Part shown: in pieces, positions 37,051-45,215 of the stretch
How positions within the stretch are numbered: position 1 is the stretch's first letter
Layout: every line of letters begins with the position of its first letter
NCBI GenBank assembly: GCA_029060305.1
Contig: JAIDUG010000004.1
Span: 1-64,000, forward strand
Direction: 5' to 3'
From: Ruminococcus sp.
Lineage (GTDB): Bacteria > Bacillota > Clostridia > Oscillospirales > Ruminococcaceae
Length of the DNA stretch: 64,000 bases
Position numbers and translations under genes: made by a program
Notes under the pieces: model-generated
Told to the model about the DNA's origin: nothing
Seen by the model: the letters and a program-made list of their open reading frames with translations, nothing else
The model's database searches: none

Positions 37051-37839
37051 ATGGACTATTCTGTCAAAAGCAATAACATTATCGTTTTTGAAAAGGATTT
37101 CGACCTTGACGAAACACTCGACTGCGGACAGGCTTTCCGCTGGAAAAAAATATCTTCTGACACCTATGAGGGACGTTTTCTTAACACTCCACTGAGGATT
37201 TCGCAGAAAGACAAAACTTTCACCTTTCACGATACCACAGAAGAAGATTTCCTCAATATATGGTATGAATACTTTGATTTCGGAACTGACTACTCCGAAC
37301 TTAAAAAACAGTTTTCTGAGGACGAAACACTCGCAAAAGCGTGTGAGTTTGCAGGAGGAATAAGACTGTTAAAACAAGATGCGTGGGAATGTCTCATCTC
37401 TTTCATAATATCACAAAATAACAACATTCCACGTATCAAAGGTATTATTGACCGCTTATGCGAACACTACAATATGTTTCCGACTGCTGAAATGCTTTCC
37501 GCTGAAACTCCCGAAAGTCTCGGTTACCTGAGAAGCGGTTTCCGTGCAAAGTACATCTGCGATGCTGTACAGAAAGTTTCCGACGGCACAACAGACCTTG
37601 AAAAAATAAAGTCAATGCCGATTGAGGAAGCGAGACAGGCTTTACAGAAGATAAAGGGAGTAGGTGCTAAAGTAAGTGAATGTGTACTTCTTTTTGGTAT
37701 GTACAGGACAGAAGCATTCCCGATAGACGTATGGATTAAAAGGGTACTCGAAAAGTATTATCCGAATGGTTTTCCGGACTTCACCGATAAGGGTATAGCA
37801 CAGCAATATCTTTTCCACTATATCAGAAACCTTGAATAA
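37051..37839 (+). CDS. 8-oxoguanine DNA glycosylase (OGG1 type)
   Basis: A 262-residue HhH-GPD glycosylase that removes oxidised guanine. The N-terminal TBP-like domain contains CGQAFRW near residue 27, as in OGG1. The catalytic core has ISQNNNIPRI near residue 125, then helix-hairpin-helix GVGAKVSECVLLFG with the Schiff-base Lys, and the catalytic Asp in AFPIDVWIKR. Both residues are intact, so glycosylase/lyase activity is expected. An AAGGAG site lies before the ATG. Confidence 0.93.
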   Translation: MDYSVKSNNIIVFEKDFDLDETLDCGQAFRWKKISSDTYEGRFLNTPLRISQKDKTFTFHDTTEEDFLNIWYEYFDFGTDYSELKKQFSEDETLAKACEFAGGIRLLKQDAWECLISFIISQNNNIPRIKGIIDRLCEHYNMFPTAEMLSAETPESLGYLRSGFRAKYICDAVQKVSDGTTDLEKIKSMPIEEARQALQKIKGVGAKVSECVLLFGMYRTEAFPIDVWIKRVLEKYYPNGFPDFTDKGIAQQYLFHYIRNLE

Positions 37840-37892
37840 AACAAAAATATTCTCCCATAATATTCCATGAAAACATTACGGGAGGAAATACA

Positions 37893-38144
37893 ATGATTAA
37901 AGGCGTAAACAGAAAAATTATAGAAGTCAACCGTACTGACAGCATTTACTTTGAAAAAGCGGTTTTCTATCTTCGTCCGGAAGTGAGGGAGCTTCCTATG
38001 GAAGTTTCACGTGCAGAAGCTGAAAAATACATTTCGCAGATTATTCCGGAACTCCGCAGAAGAAAGAGATTTTCAGTAAAGATGATTATTCCGGTTGCAG
38101 TAATTGCAACAGCAGTTGCAGTATTTATGATTCATATTTTATGA
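37893..38144 (+). CDS. Small tail-anchored membrane protein (83 aa)
   Basis: Begins at ATG 37893 behind GGGAGG. Residues 1-60 are hydrophilic and charged, with a basic RRRKR cluster just before a single hydrophobic helix (about 63-82, IPVAVIATAVAVFMIHI), so the bulk should be cytoplasmic with the C-terminus in the membrane. No known family is recognised. A terminator follows at once. Confidence 0.7.
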   Translation: MIKGVNRKIIEVNRTDSIYFEKAVFYLRPEVRELPMEVSRAEAEKYISQIIPELRRRKRFSVKMIIPVAVIATAVAVFMIHIL

Positions 38145-38145
38145 C

Positions 38146-38179
38146 AAAAAAAGCTCCGTACAGAATACGGAGTTTTTTT
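38146..38179. terminator. Bidirectional terminator (83-aa gene and rnpB)
   Basis: CTCCGTA / TACGGAG stem (38154-38172) with seven T on the right and an A-run on the left. Confidence 0.85.
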
Positions 38180-38181
38180 GT

Positions 38182-38528
38182 GTGACCAGACCGATAAGCC
38201 GGGTTCTGTCGAGTACAGCAATTTATCTAGACCTGTCGTCACCGACAGGCTCAAGCCGTCATAATTTCAGTATCCGTCGGGCAGACGTTAATGATACGAA
38301 ATTCCAAATAGACGTTGCATCAGGTAAAGTTTGCATAGCAGTACAGTTACCTGTACTCTGGTACGCTCTTACCGCACCTTTCCACCATCACCTCACGAAT
38401 GAGGCAGTTTATTTCTGTTGCACTATTTCGGGAGTCGCCTCCGGCTGTCGTTAGCAGTTACCCTGCCCTGTGATGCCCGGACTTTCCTCATAAACTAAAA
38501 CGTTTCCGCTGCTGTATAGCCTGCTCAC
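38182..38528 (-). ncRNA. rnpB: RNase P RNA, bacterial class A
   Basis: The catalytic RNA that trims the 5' leader from pre-tRNAs. On the minus strand the conserved 5' core GAGGAAAGTCCGGGC (about 38488-38474) and the 3' core ACAGAACCCGGCTTAT (about 38210-38195) are present, together with the CR segments around GGTAACTGCTAACG and GGTGGAAAGGTGCGG. The length of about 347 bases fits. The 5' end is set 7 bases after its promoter, the 3' end at the pairing partner of the P1 stem just before the terminator. Confidence 0.95.
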
Positions 38529-38534
38529 AAGTTT

Positions 38535-38563
38535 ATTGTAACATATTTTTTGAAATCTGTCAA
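38535..38563 (-). promoter_or_regulatory. Promoter of rnpB
   Basis: Minus strand TTGACA (38563-38558), 17 bases, TACAAT (38540-38535). Confidence 0.85.
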
Positions 38564-38585
38564 GAGGATTTTAAAAAATCCGGAA

Positions 38586-40043
38586 TTATATTCTTCCTGC
38601 TGTCTCATAACCGAGCATTCGGGAAATCTTCTTCACGTCCTCAACACGAAGAGCTTTCACCTTGAAATGAGACCTTTCCTCACCGCCAAACCACATTACA
38701 ACACTGCATTTACAGCCTATCTTCTGAAAAATAGGTTGTTGTATCTCAAACTTCACGAGTTTACGTCTTTCAGCAACAACAGTATGGAATCCGGTCATCC
38801 GTGAACATCTCACCATGATTTTGTCATCATAGACTGATATTCCACTTGTGAAAAATGCTGTAAGTTTCACGGCAGTCAGCCACACGAGAGGTATTTCAAG
38901 CATTACTGCAAAGAAAAACGACAACTCAGAAAATTCAGGAACAAATCTCTTTATCAACATATGCAAAGGAAACACAAGAAGTGATGCTACAAACGGTTGC
39001 CATATATACTGCCACCAGCCGTTTGACTTCGGACGGAAATCATTATGAACTCCGCTGAAAACCCCTATTTTTTCAAGGGCGTTTCCTAAATTTTCCTCTT
39101 TCTTTACGGGAAGCAGTACGGGAAGATGATTCTTTGCTGAACCGTATCCGGCACAGCTTACATTTACTGCAACAGCTCCTGCAAACTTCATTATAAGATT
39201 CTGTCGCAAATCAGTATAGTTTATATGTGCCGGAGTTATTCTGTACTCACGGCGGTTTACAAGTCCGCAAAAGATTTTCAGGCAATTTTCGTCAACGTCT
39301 ACTTCAAAACCTGCATACCTCAGGAAGTTGACGACAAACGAAAGCAACCACGCCACTATGAAAAACACTCCGACAAATATTGCAACTGACGGTATGTGTA
39401 TGAGAAGTTTGTCTGTAAGTTTTTCAGTAGTCTGAGTTATTCTGTCAAGCGAAATATTTATTATATCCCTTGCAATGTCTCCGCCTTTCATGAAAAAAGT
39501 CGCTATATAGACAGTCCCCGACAGTCCGCTTGAAAAGAAAAGCGAAAACAACAATACTGATAAAGGCGTTGTTTCCGGAACGTCCTGCAACTTGTTTTTC
39601 TGATTCACGTCAGGAACTCTTGACAGAAAGTCTTCACAGAATTTTCTGTTTACCATAACCTGCATATCTGCTGAACGATACATTCCGGCACTCGTATCAC
39701 AACTGAATTTCACAGCCCTCAAAGGCATAAGATAAACAGGTCTTTCGATAGTCACGGAACTCACACTTTCATATGGTATAGTGGTTTTTATTTTTGCGGT
39801 AATACCTTCCCATCGGACTATACCTGAATCCGTCAGCTCTATTCCGGAAAAATGCCACCTTACATATCCGAAAATAATAATTATTCCGATTACCGCTATA
39901 TCAAACCATGCACCTCTTACCCACTGATAAAAACGGTCAGCGTCAAGCCTTATTGTTCTTACACCACGCAACAGCGGAAATATCAACAGCCATATATTCT
40001 TTGCGGAATATCTTAAAATTCTCAGGGGATGTTCGTGATACAA
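38586..40043 (-). CDS. Membrane protein with PH domains (YdbT-like)
   Basis: The 485-residue product has about six predicted transmembrane helices in three pairs, alternating with bacterial PH (bPH2/YdbT-like) domains: YESVSSVTIERPVYLMPLRA near residue 95 and RREYRITPAHINYTDLRQNL near residue 265. It pairs with the shorter PH protein encoded just upstream, as ydbS-ydbT do in Bacillus. In that genus the pair is linked to resistance against exported antimicrobial peptides; the function here is inferred only from the family. Confidence 0.8.
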   Translation of the reverse strand: MYHEHPLRILRYSAKNIWLLIFPLLRGVRTIRLDADRFYQWVRGAWFDIAVIGIIIIFGYVRWHFSGIELTDSGIVRWEGITAKIKTTIPYESVSSVTIERPVYLMPLRAVKFSCDTSAGMYRSADMQVMVNRKFCEDFLSRVPDVNQKNKLQDVPETTPLSVLLFSLFFSSGLSGTVYIATFFMKGGDIARDIINISLDRITQTTEKLTDKLLIHIPSVAIFVGVFFIVAWLLSFVVNFLRYAGFEVDVDENCLKIFCGLVNRREYRITPAHINYTDLRQNLIMKFAGAVAVNVSCAGYGSAKNHLPVLLPVKKEENLGNALEKIGVFSGVHNDFRPKSNGWWQYIWQPFVASLLVFPLHMLIKRFVPEFSELSFFFAVMLEIPLVWLTAVKLTAFFTSGISVYDDKIMVRCSRMTGFHTVVAERRKLVKFEIQQPIFQKIGCKCSVVMWFGGEERSHFKVKALRVEDVKKISRMLGYETAGRI

Positions 40044-40480
40044 TTTTTCGAATCTCCTTTCTGTTCAACCTTGTTTAAAATTTCCCTTGCGTCCGTGTGG
40101 TTAAGAAACAAAAGCCGTAGCTGTCCGCCGTAAACAAAGCATATTATAAAGTTAAGTCCGGTATACTGCGAAAAAGGCGTTGTGATAACATTGACATACT
40201 GTATTGACGAATACTGCACGGACTGGTGAAGTTTTATTACAACACCACTTGACTTGATTATTTCCGTATCGGTGACAGTGTAATGTATTGATTTCAGGAA
40301 TAAAGGCAGATATGCAAACATAAGAAAAAACGCTCCTGCTCCTATAATGACACCTATAAGTATAACAAGCAATCTGACAGTAATGAAATAATTCACTGCC
40401 ATAACAAGTATCAATGATACACAAACTATTAATATTCTCAAAGTCATCAGACAACTTCTGTCCGGTAAATAATTTTTCAT
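40022..40480 (-). CDS. Small PH-domain membrane protein (YdbS-like)
   Basis: A 152-residue protein with two transmembrane helices (about residues 13-60) followed by one bPH domain (HYTVTDTEIIKSSGVV, then VQYSSIQYVNVITTPFSQYT). The ATG at 40480 follows a GAGGAGGGGA ribosome site. Its 3' end overlaps the longer partner gene by 22 bases, indicating coupled translation. An extended -10 (TGGTATAAT, minus strand near 40512) lies upstream, without a clear -35. Confidence 0.8.
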   Translation of the reverse strand: MKNYLPDRSCLMTLRILIVCVSLILVMAVNYFITVRLLVILIGVIIGAGAFFLMFAYLPLFLKSIHYTVTDTEIIKSSGVVIKLHQSVQYSSIQYVNVITTPFSQYTGLNFIICFVYGGQLRLLFLNHTDAREILNKVEQKGDSKNCITNIP

Positions 40481-40587
40481 ATATCCCCTCCTCAGACGGT
40501 CATATTTCTATTATACCATAAATATCCTTTAATGTATACCGTTTTTTATAAATTTATATGTTGAATATTTTCAGGAGGCAGATTATT

Positions 40588-41823
40588 ATGACGGATTTTC
40601 TTGAAAAAATAAACTCTTGTGTATGGGGAAAAGGTCTTATATTTCTGCTGATAGTTACCGGAATAATCTATACTGTAAAACTCAGATTCATACAGTTCAG
40701 GATAGTACCTTTTTTTCTGAAAAATCCCCCCGACAAAAAACAATTCCGGACTGTCTGTATGTCGCTGGGTACAGCTATGGGTACAGGCAATATAACCGGA
40801 GTTGCTTCTGCTGTAGCAGTCGGCGGTGCAGGTGCTGTATTCTGGATGTGGGTATCCGCATTTTTCGGAATGGCTCTCGTATACGCTGAAAACAGTCTTT
40901 CAGTAACCTACAGTAAAGAAGATGTAAAAGGCTCTATGGCGTATCTTGCAAAAGGTCTCGGAAGTCCGGTACTTGCGGGAATATTTGCAGTATTCTGTAT
41001 AACTGCCTGCATAGGTATGGGGGGAATGGTTCAGGTTAATACTTTTGCAGAAAGTCTTGAATCGTGTGTAAATATCAGTAAATATATTCTTGCTGTGAGC
41101 GTTTTTATAATGATTTTCCTTGTCACAAGCGGTGGTGCTGAACGTATCGGAAAAACTGCACAGTTTCTTTTACCGTTGGTGTCCGTACTGTATATGACAG
41201 GCTGTATTATTGTACTGTTCGTTTTCAGAAAAAATATTCCTCACGCTTTCGGTGAAATTTTCGGTCAGGCACTGGGAATAAGACAGTTTGCAGGTGGAAT
41301 TTCCGGATATACTGTTTCAAAGGCTGTTTCAACCGGTATACGTCGTGGAATATTCTCAAATGAAGCCGGTCTCGGAAGTTCACCGATTCTGCATAGTTCA
41401 GCGGACAGCGACAATCCAAAGTTGCAGGGTATGTGGAGCATGACGGAAGTTTTTTTCGATACTATGATATGTTGTACACTTACCGCACTTACGATAATAT
41501 GTACCTCTTGCGACAACATACAGACCGCTTTTTCTGCTGTAATGGGTAAATATTCATTACCATTCTTGGCGGTGGCAATGGCAGTATTTGCTTTCTGTAC
41601 TGTAATAGGGTGGTACTATTGCGGTGAAACAGCTTTCAAATATCTTTCGGGAGGTCGCCACGGAAAAATCTTCTGTATAATGTTTTCGGTTGTTGTATCA
41701 CTGGGGGCTGTGATGACTATGAAAACAGTATGGACACTTTCAGATATTTTCAACGGTCTTATGGCTTTCCCGAATCTCGTGGGACTTATTCTCCTCATAA
41801 ACAAAGTAAAAGTCAATCCATAA
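40588..41823 (+). CDS. Alanine/glycine:cation symporter (AGCS)
   Basis: The start is taken at ATG 40588 (MTDFLEKINSCVWGKG), preceded by CAGGAGG. The 411-residue protein has about 10-11 predicted helices and the AGCS signatures SLGTAMGTGNITGVASAVAV near residue 65, AVFWMWVSAFFGMALVYAE near residue 90 and the GIRRGIFSNEAGLGSSPILH region near residue 260. It should import alanine or glycine with sodium. It is somewhat shorter than typical members (about 450 aa). Confidence 0.92.
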   Translation: MTDFLEKINSCVWGKGLIFLLIVTGIIYTVKLRFIQFRIVPFFLKNPPDKKQFRTVCMSLGTAMGTGNITGVASAVAVGGAGAVFWMWVSAFFGMALVYAENSLSVTYSKEDVKGSMAYLAKGLGSPVLAGIFAVFCITACIGMGGMVQVNTFAESLESCVNISKYILAVSVFIMIFLVTSGGAERIGKTAQFLLPLVSVLYMTGCIIVLFVFRKNIPHAFGEIFGQALGIRQFAGGISGYTVSKAVSTGIRRGIFSNEAGLGSSPILHSSADSDNPKLQGMWSMTEVFFDTMICCTLTALTIICTSCDNIQTAFSAVMGKYSLPFLAVAMAVFAFCTVIGWYYCGETAFKYLSGGRHGKIFCIMFSVVVSLGAVMTMKTVWTLSDIFNGLMAFPNLVGLILLINKVKVNP

Positions 41824-41924
41824 CCACGAATTGAAGAAACAGGAATAATCTATATATTTTACGTCAATAAATAATATTGACCCTTTTACAGAAAAGGAAT
41901 TTTTTCAAAGGAGCGATATTATTT

Positions 41925-43028
41925 ATGTGTTATTCAGGTGAAAATAAATATTTCAGTTTCCGTGACGGCTACTGCGAATCATTACCCGATGTAATAATAG
42001 GTTCAGCAGAGGCGACGGAGTTCGGAAGAACAGTTTCACGTTTTTTCAAGAGATTCAGTGTGGGTTGTAACTGTTTCAGAAATATGCACATTCTCTATGC
42101 GTTGTGCTGTGGACTTTCGGAATGTGGCAGGGACGTTTATGTGTGCGAAAATACTGACTTGCCGTCATTCAGATTCGGACTTCCTCTGCTGTCTGCCGAT
42201 TGCGGAATATTCATCAGCGGTGACGACTGTCTGAAAATATCTTTTTTCAATACAAACGGTTTTCCGGTAGCTCCGGACGTACTGACGGCAATCACGAAAG
42301 CCTCTCCTGCTCCTGTTGCCGAAAAATGCGGAAAAATGATTTCTGCAACATCTTTCAGAAGTATATATATAAATAACCTTGCGGACACTTTCAGCGGTAC
42401 AGGATATTCGATACCGGCAGGAATAAGTTGCGGAAACCGTTCCGTGCGTTCATTGTGGCTTGAATTTTTTTCCGGTGAAGACGATACACTTGTATTTCAG
42501 ATTTCAGATGACGGACAGAGGGTCAATGCTTATTCCTCACGGGTAGGCTTTATCTCATACGAAAAACTTATACTTGCATATTCGCTGAAACTTTCCGAAA
42601 GAGGACAGGCAGTATATCTTCCTGACAACTTTCACTATGTAGCAGACTTCCTTAATACAGACAGTCCGCTGAAACTGAAACGCTTTTCACCTGACGGAAA
42701 AATACCGTCTGAAGTTTCCGCACAACGTTTTCTTACAGACCCTTTATATATGTGTATACACCTTGCCGATAACAGAGAGGATTTCATACACACTGTAAAG
42801 TCACTTCCGCAACTTGCATCTGCAAAACGTGAAATAACAATCGACAGTATAGAGAATATCCCGTGCGGAAAAACCATTCTTGAAAATGACGGCAGAGTTA
42901 TAATTTCAAGGAGCGGAAGAAACCGTGTAACGTTGCTTGCACAGGCGTATTCATCTGAGACAGCTTCCGAACTCTGTTCAGACTGGAGTGAAAAACTCCG
43001 CCGTATCGGTATGCACAACAACGCATAA
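41925..43028 (+). CDS. Degenerate phosphohexomutase (GlmM-like), probably inactive
   Basis: The start is set at ATG 41925 (MCYSGENKYF) behind AAAGGAG. Residues 55-110 follow the domain I pattern of phosphoglucosamine/phosphomannomutases (ALCCGLSECGRDVYVCENTD, then GIFISGDD), but the catalytic phosphoserine of the usual ASHNP loop is replaced by Asp100 with no HNP. The DGDxDR metal loop expected in the middle reads FQISDDGQRVN, and the phosphate-binding RSGTEP near the C-terminus reads RSGRNR. The fold seems preserved while the active site is gone. At 367 aa it is shorter than GlmM (about 445). It sits two genes upstream of gdpP. Confidence 0.65.
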   Translation: MCYSGENKYFSFRDGYCESLPDVIIGSAEATEFGRTVSRFFKRFSVGCNCFRNMHILYALCCGLSECGRDVYVCENTDLPSFRFGLPLLSADCGIFISGDDCLKISFFNTNGFPVAPDVLTAITKASPAPVAEKCGKMISATSFRSIYINNLADTFSGTGYSIPAGISCGNRSVRSLWLEFFSGEDDTLVFQISDDGQRVNAYSSRVGFISYEKLILAYSLKLSERGQAVYLPDNFHYVADFLNTDSPLKLKRFSPDGKIPSEVSAQRFLTDPLYMCIHLADNREDFIHTVKSLPQLASAKREITIDSIENIPCGKTILENDGRVIISRSGRNRVTLLAQAYSSETASELCSDWSEKLRRIGMHNNA

Positions 43029-43088
43029 TAATTTTTTGTTTCCGTTTCAAAAAATATTAGTCAATCTGCAAAACTTTGTCTTTTACTA

Positions 43089-43117
43089 TTGACATCATAG
43101 ACATATTTTTGTATAAT
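43089..43117 (+). promoter_or_regulatory. Consensus promoter of rnjA
   Basis: TTGACA (43089-43094), 17 bases, TATAAT (43112-43117). The start codon is about 245 bases downstream, so the leader is long. Confidence 0.8.
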
Positions 43118-43123
43118 TATAAG

Positions 43124-43368
43124 TATATCAATATGCTTCCGGCTGGTGTCCGGAAGTTCTTACTTAAAGAATTTACCGGCTGACTTAATGCCGTTAAAAT
43201 ATTTTTTCCGGAATATATGTCATTGTAAGCGTTCAGACCCTGTTGATACACTCAGAATTATTTTATTAACATAAATTTTTTAAACTGCCTGATATTTTCG
43301 GGTATTCGTCTTATCATCGTCCGGAAAAACAAACACTCACCCTATTCACCAGAAAGAGAGGTTATATA
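43124..43368 (+). promoter_or_regulatory. Long structured 5' leader of rnjA
   Basis: About 245 bases between the predicted RNA start and the GTG of rnjA. It contains a perfect hairpin, CTTCCGG-CTGGTGT-CCGGAAG (about 43136-43156), and a small CGGC/GCCG hairpin (about 43181-43195) followed by a T-rich stretch (TTAAAATATTTTTT). No coding frame of note. RNase genes often control their own mRNA through the leader; whether that happens here cannot be told. No known riboswitch motif is recognised. Confidence 0.45.
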
Positions 43369-45189
43369 GTGAACGAAAAAGAAAAAGCACCAAAGTCCAG
43401 ACAGTCATTACCCCGTGGAACGTATCAGAAACGTTACTACAAAAAAAGAACTCCTGTTCAGGAATATTCGGGAACTTTACCCGAAAGACGCATGAGAAGT
43501 TACGTACCACAACAGCAGAAAGAAAACAAAAGAGCTTCCGTCAAAATCATTCCGCTTGGTGGTCTCAACGAAATAGGCAAGAATATGACAGTCTTTGAAT
43601 GTTCAAACGATATGTTTATTCTTGATTGTGGTCTGTCTTTTCCCGATTCTGAAATGCTGGGAGTTGACATTGTGATTCCTGATTTCGCATATGTTGAAAG
43701 AAACAGAGACAAAATCAGAGGTATTGTAATTACACACGGTCACGAAGACCATATCGGCGGTCTTGTATATCTTCTCAAAAAAGTAAACGTCCCCGTATAT
43801 GCGACAAAACTTACAATAGGACTGATTGAAGGCAAACTCAAAGAACAGGGACTTTACGGAACAGTAAAACTCAATGTAGTTGAACCAAGAAAAACAGTCA
43901 AAATGGGTTGTATGGCTGTAGAATTCATAAAGGTAAACCATTCTATTCCTGATGCTGTAGGAATGGCTATCCATACACCTGCCGGAGTAATAATTCACAC
44001 CGGTGACTTCAAAATCGACTACACACCCATTGACGGAAAAATCATTGACCTTGCACGTTTCGGCGAACTCGGCAACAAGGGCGTTCTCGCACTTATGTCA
44101 GAATCGACAAACGCTGAACGTTCAGGATATACGCACTCTGAAAAAACGGTCGGAGAATCTTTCGACAAGTTATTTCAGCAGGCTGAGGGAAAACGTATCA
44201 TTATTGCAACTTTTTCCTCAAATATCCACAGAGTACAGCAGATTATAAACAGTGCTGTAAAATATAACCGTAAAGTCGTGACTTTCGGAAGAAGTATGGT
44301 AAACGTTATAAATATCGCCACTGAACTCGGTTACCTGAATATCCCCGACGGTACACTGATTGACATTGAATTAATGGACAATTATAACAGTGAAGATATA
44401 GTTTTGATTACAACAGGAAGTCAGGGCGAGCCGATGTCCGCACTTACCCGAATGGCTATGAATGACCACCACAAAGTCGTTATAACACCCATGGACTTTA
44501 TTATTATTTCTGCAAAGCCTATCCCTGGTAACGAAAAATACGTCACGAAGGTTGTAAACGAACTTATGAAATCCGGTGCGGAAGTGATTTATGAAGATAT
44601 GTACGAAGTACACGTTTCGGGTCACGCCTGTCAGGAAGAACTGAAACTCATGATTGCACTTACTAAACCGAAATTTTTCATTCCTGTACACGGCGAATAC
44701 AAACATCTCAAAAAACACAGTGAACTTGCTTTACAGATGGGTATTCCGGAAGAAAATATCATAATCGCTGAAATAGGAAACGTTATCGAAACAGATGGTA
44801 ATAAAATGAGCATTGTCTCACAAGTACCGGCAGGGCGTACCCTTGTTGACGGTCTCGGAGTTGGCGACGTTGGCTCTATAGTCCTCCGTGACAGAAAACA
44901 TCTCGCTCAGGACGGTATTATTATAGTGGTAATCGGTCTTAACCGCAATTCCAACAGGATTTCCGCAGGACCTGACATCATTTCAAGAGGTTTTGTATAT
45001 GTGAGAGAATCGGAAGAACTTATGAAAGACGCTAAAAAATGCCTTGCGGATATACTGAGCAGGTGTACCGTTGCTGAACTCAGGGAATGGAATTTCCTTA
45101 AAAACAAAATGCGTGACGACTTATCAGACTTCTTTTATGAAAAAACCAAACGCAGTCCGATGATACTTCCGATTATTATGGAAATCTGA
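43369..45189 (+). CDS. rnj: Ribonuclease J
   Basis: A beta-CASP metallo-beta-lactamase RNase with endonuclease and 5'-exonuclease activity, central to mRNA decay and rRNA maturation. The start is GTG 43369 after AGAGAGG. Residues 1-45 are a basic, disordered extension not found in Bacillus RNase J1. Then IPLGGLNEIGKNMTVFE, the zinc motif THGHEDHIGG near residue 123, the beta-CASP motifs (ESTNAERSG, IIATFSSNIHRVQQI) and HVSGHACQEE with FIPVHGEYKHLKKH follow. Total 606 aa. The basic arm may bind RNA. Confidence 0.95.
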   Translation: MNEKEKAPKSRQSLPRGTYQKRYYKKRTPVQEYSGTLPERRMRSYVPQQQKENKRASVKIIPLGGLNEIGKNMTVFECSNDMFILDCGLSFPDSEMLGVDIVIPDFAYVERNRDKIRGIVITHGHEDHIGGLVYLLKKVNVPVYATKLTIGLIEGKLKEQGLYGTVKLNVVEPRKTVKMGCMAVEFIKVNHSIPDAVGMAIHTPAGVIIHTGDFKIDYTPIDGKIIDLARFGELGNKGVLALMSESTNAERSGYTHSEKTVGESFDKLFQQAEGKRIIIATFSSNIHRVQQIINSAVKYNRKVVTFGRSMVNVINIATELGYLNIPDGTLIDIELMDNYNSEDIVLITTGSQGEPMSALTRMAMNDHHKVVITPMDFIIISAKPIPGNEKYVTKVVNELMKSGAEVIYEDMYEVHVSGHACQEELKLMIALTKPKFFIPVHGEYKHLKKHSELALQMGIPEENIIIAEIGNVIETDGNKMSIVSQVPAGRTLVDGLGVGDVGSIVLRDRKHLAQDGIIIVVIGLNRNSNRISAGPDIISRGFVYVRESEELMKDAKKCLADILSRCTVAELREWNFLKNKMRDDLSDFFYEKTKRSPMILPIIMEI

Positions 45190-45215
45190 TTTCTTTTCCG
45201 AAAGGAGCTGTAATT

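Noticed and set aside
38182-38454. 90-codon frame across the RNase P RNA
   Set aside because: The region is fully explained by rnpB on the other strand, with conserved cores at both ends.
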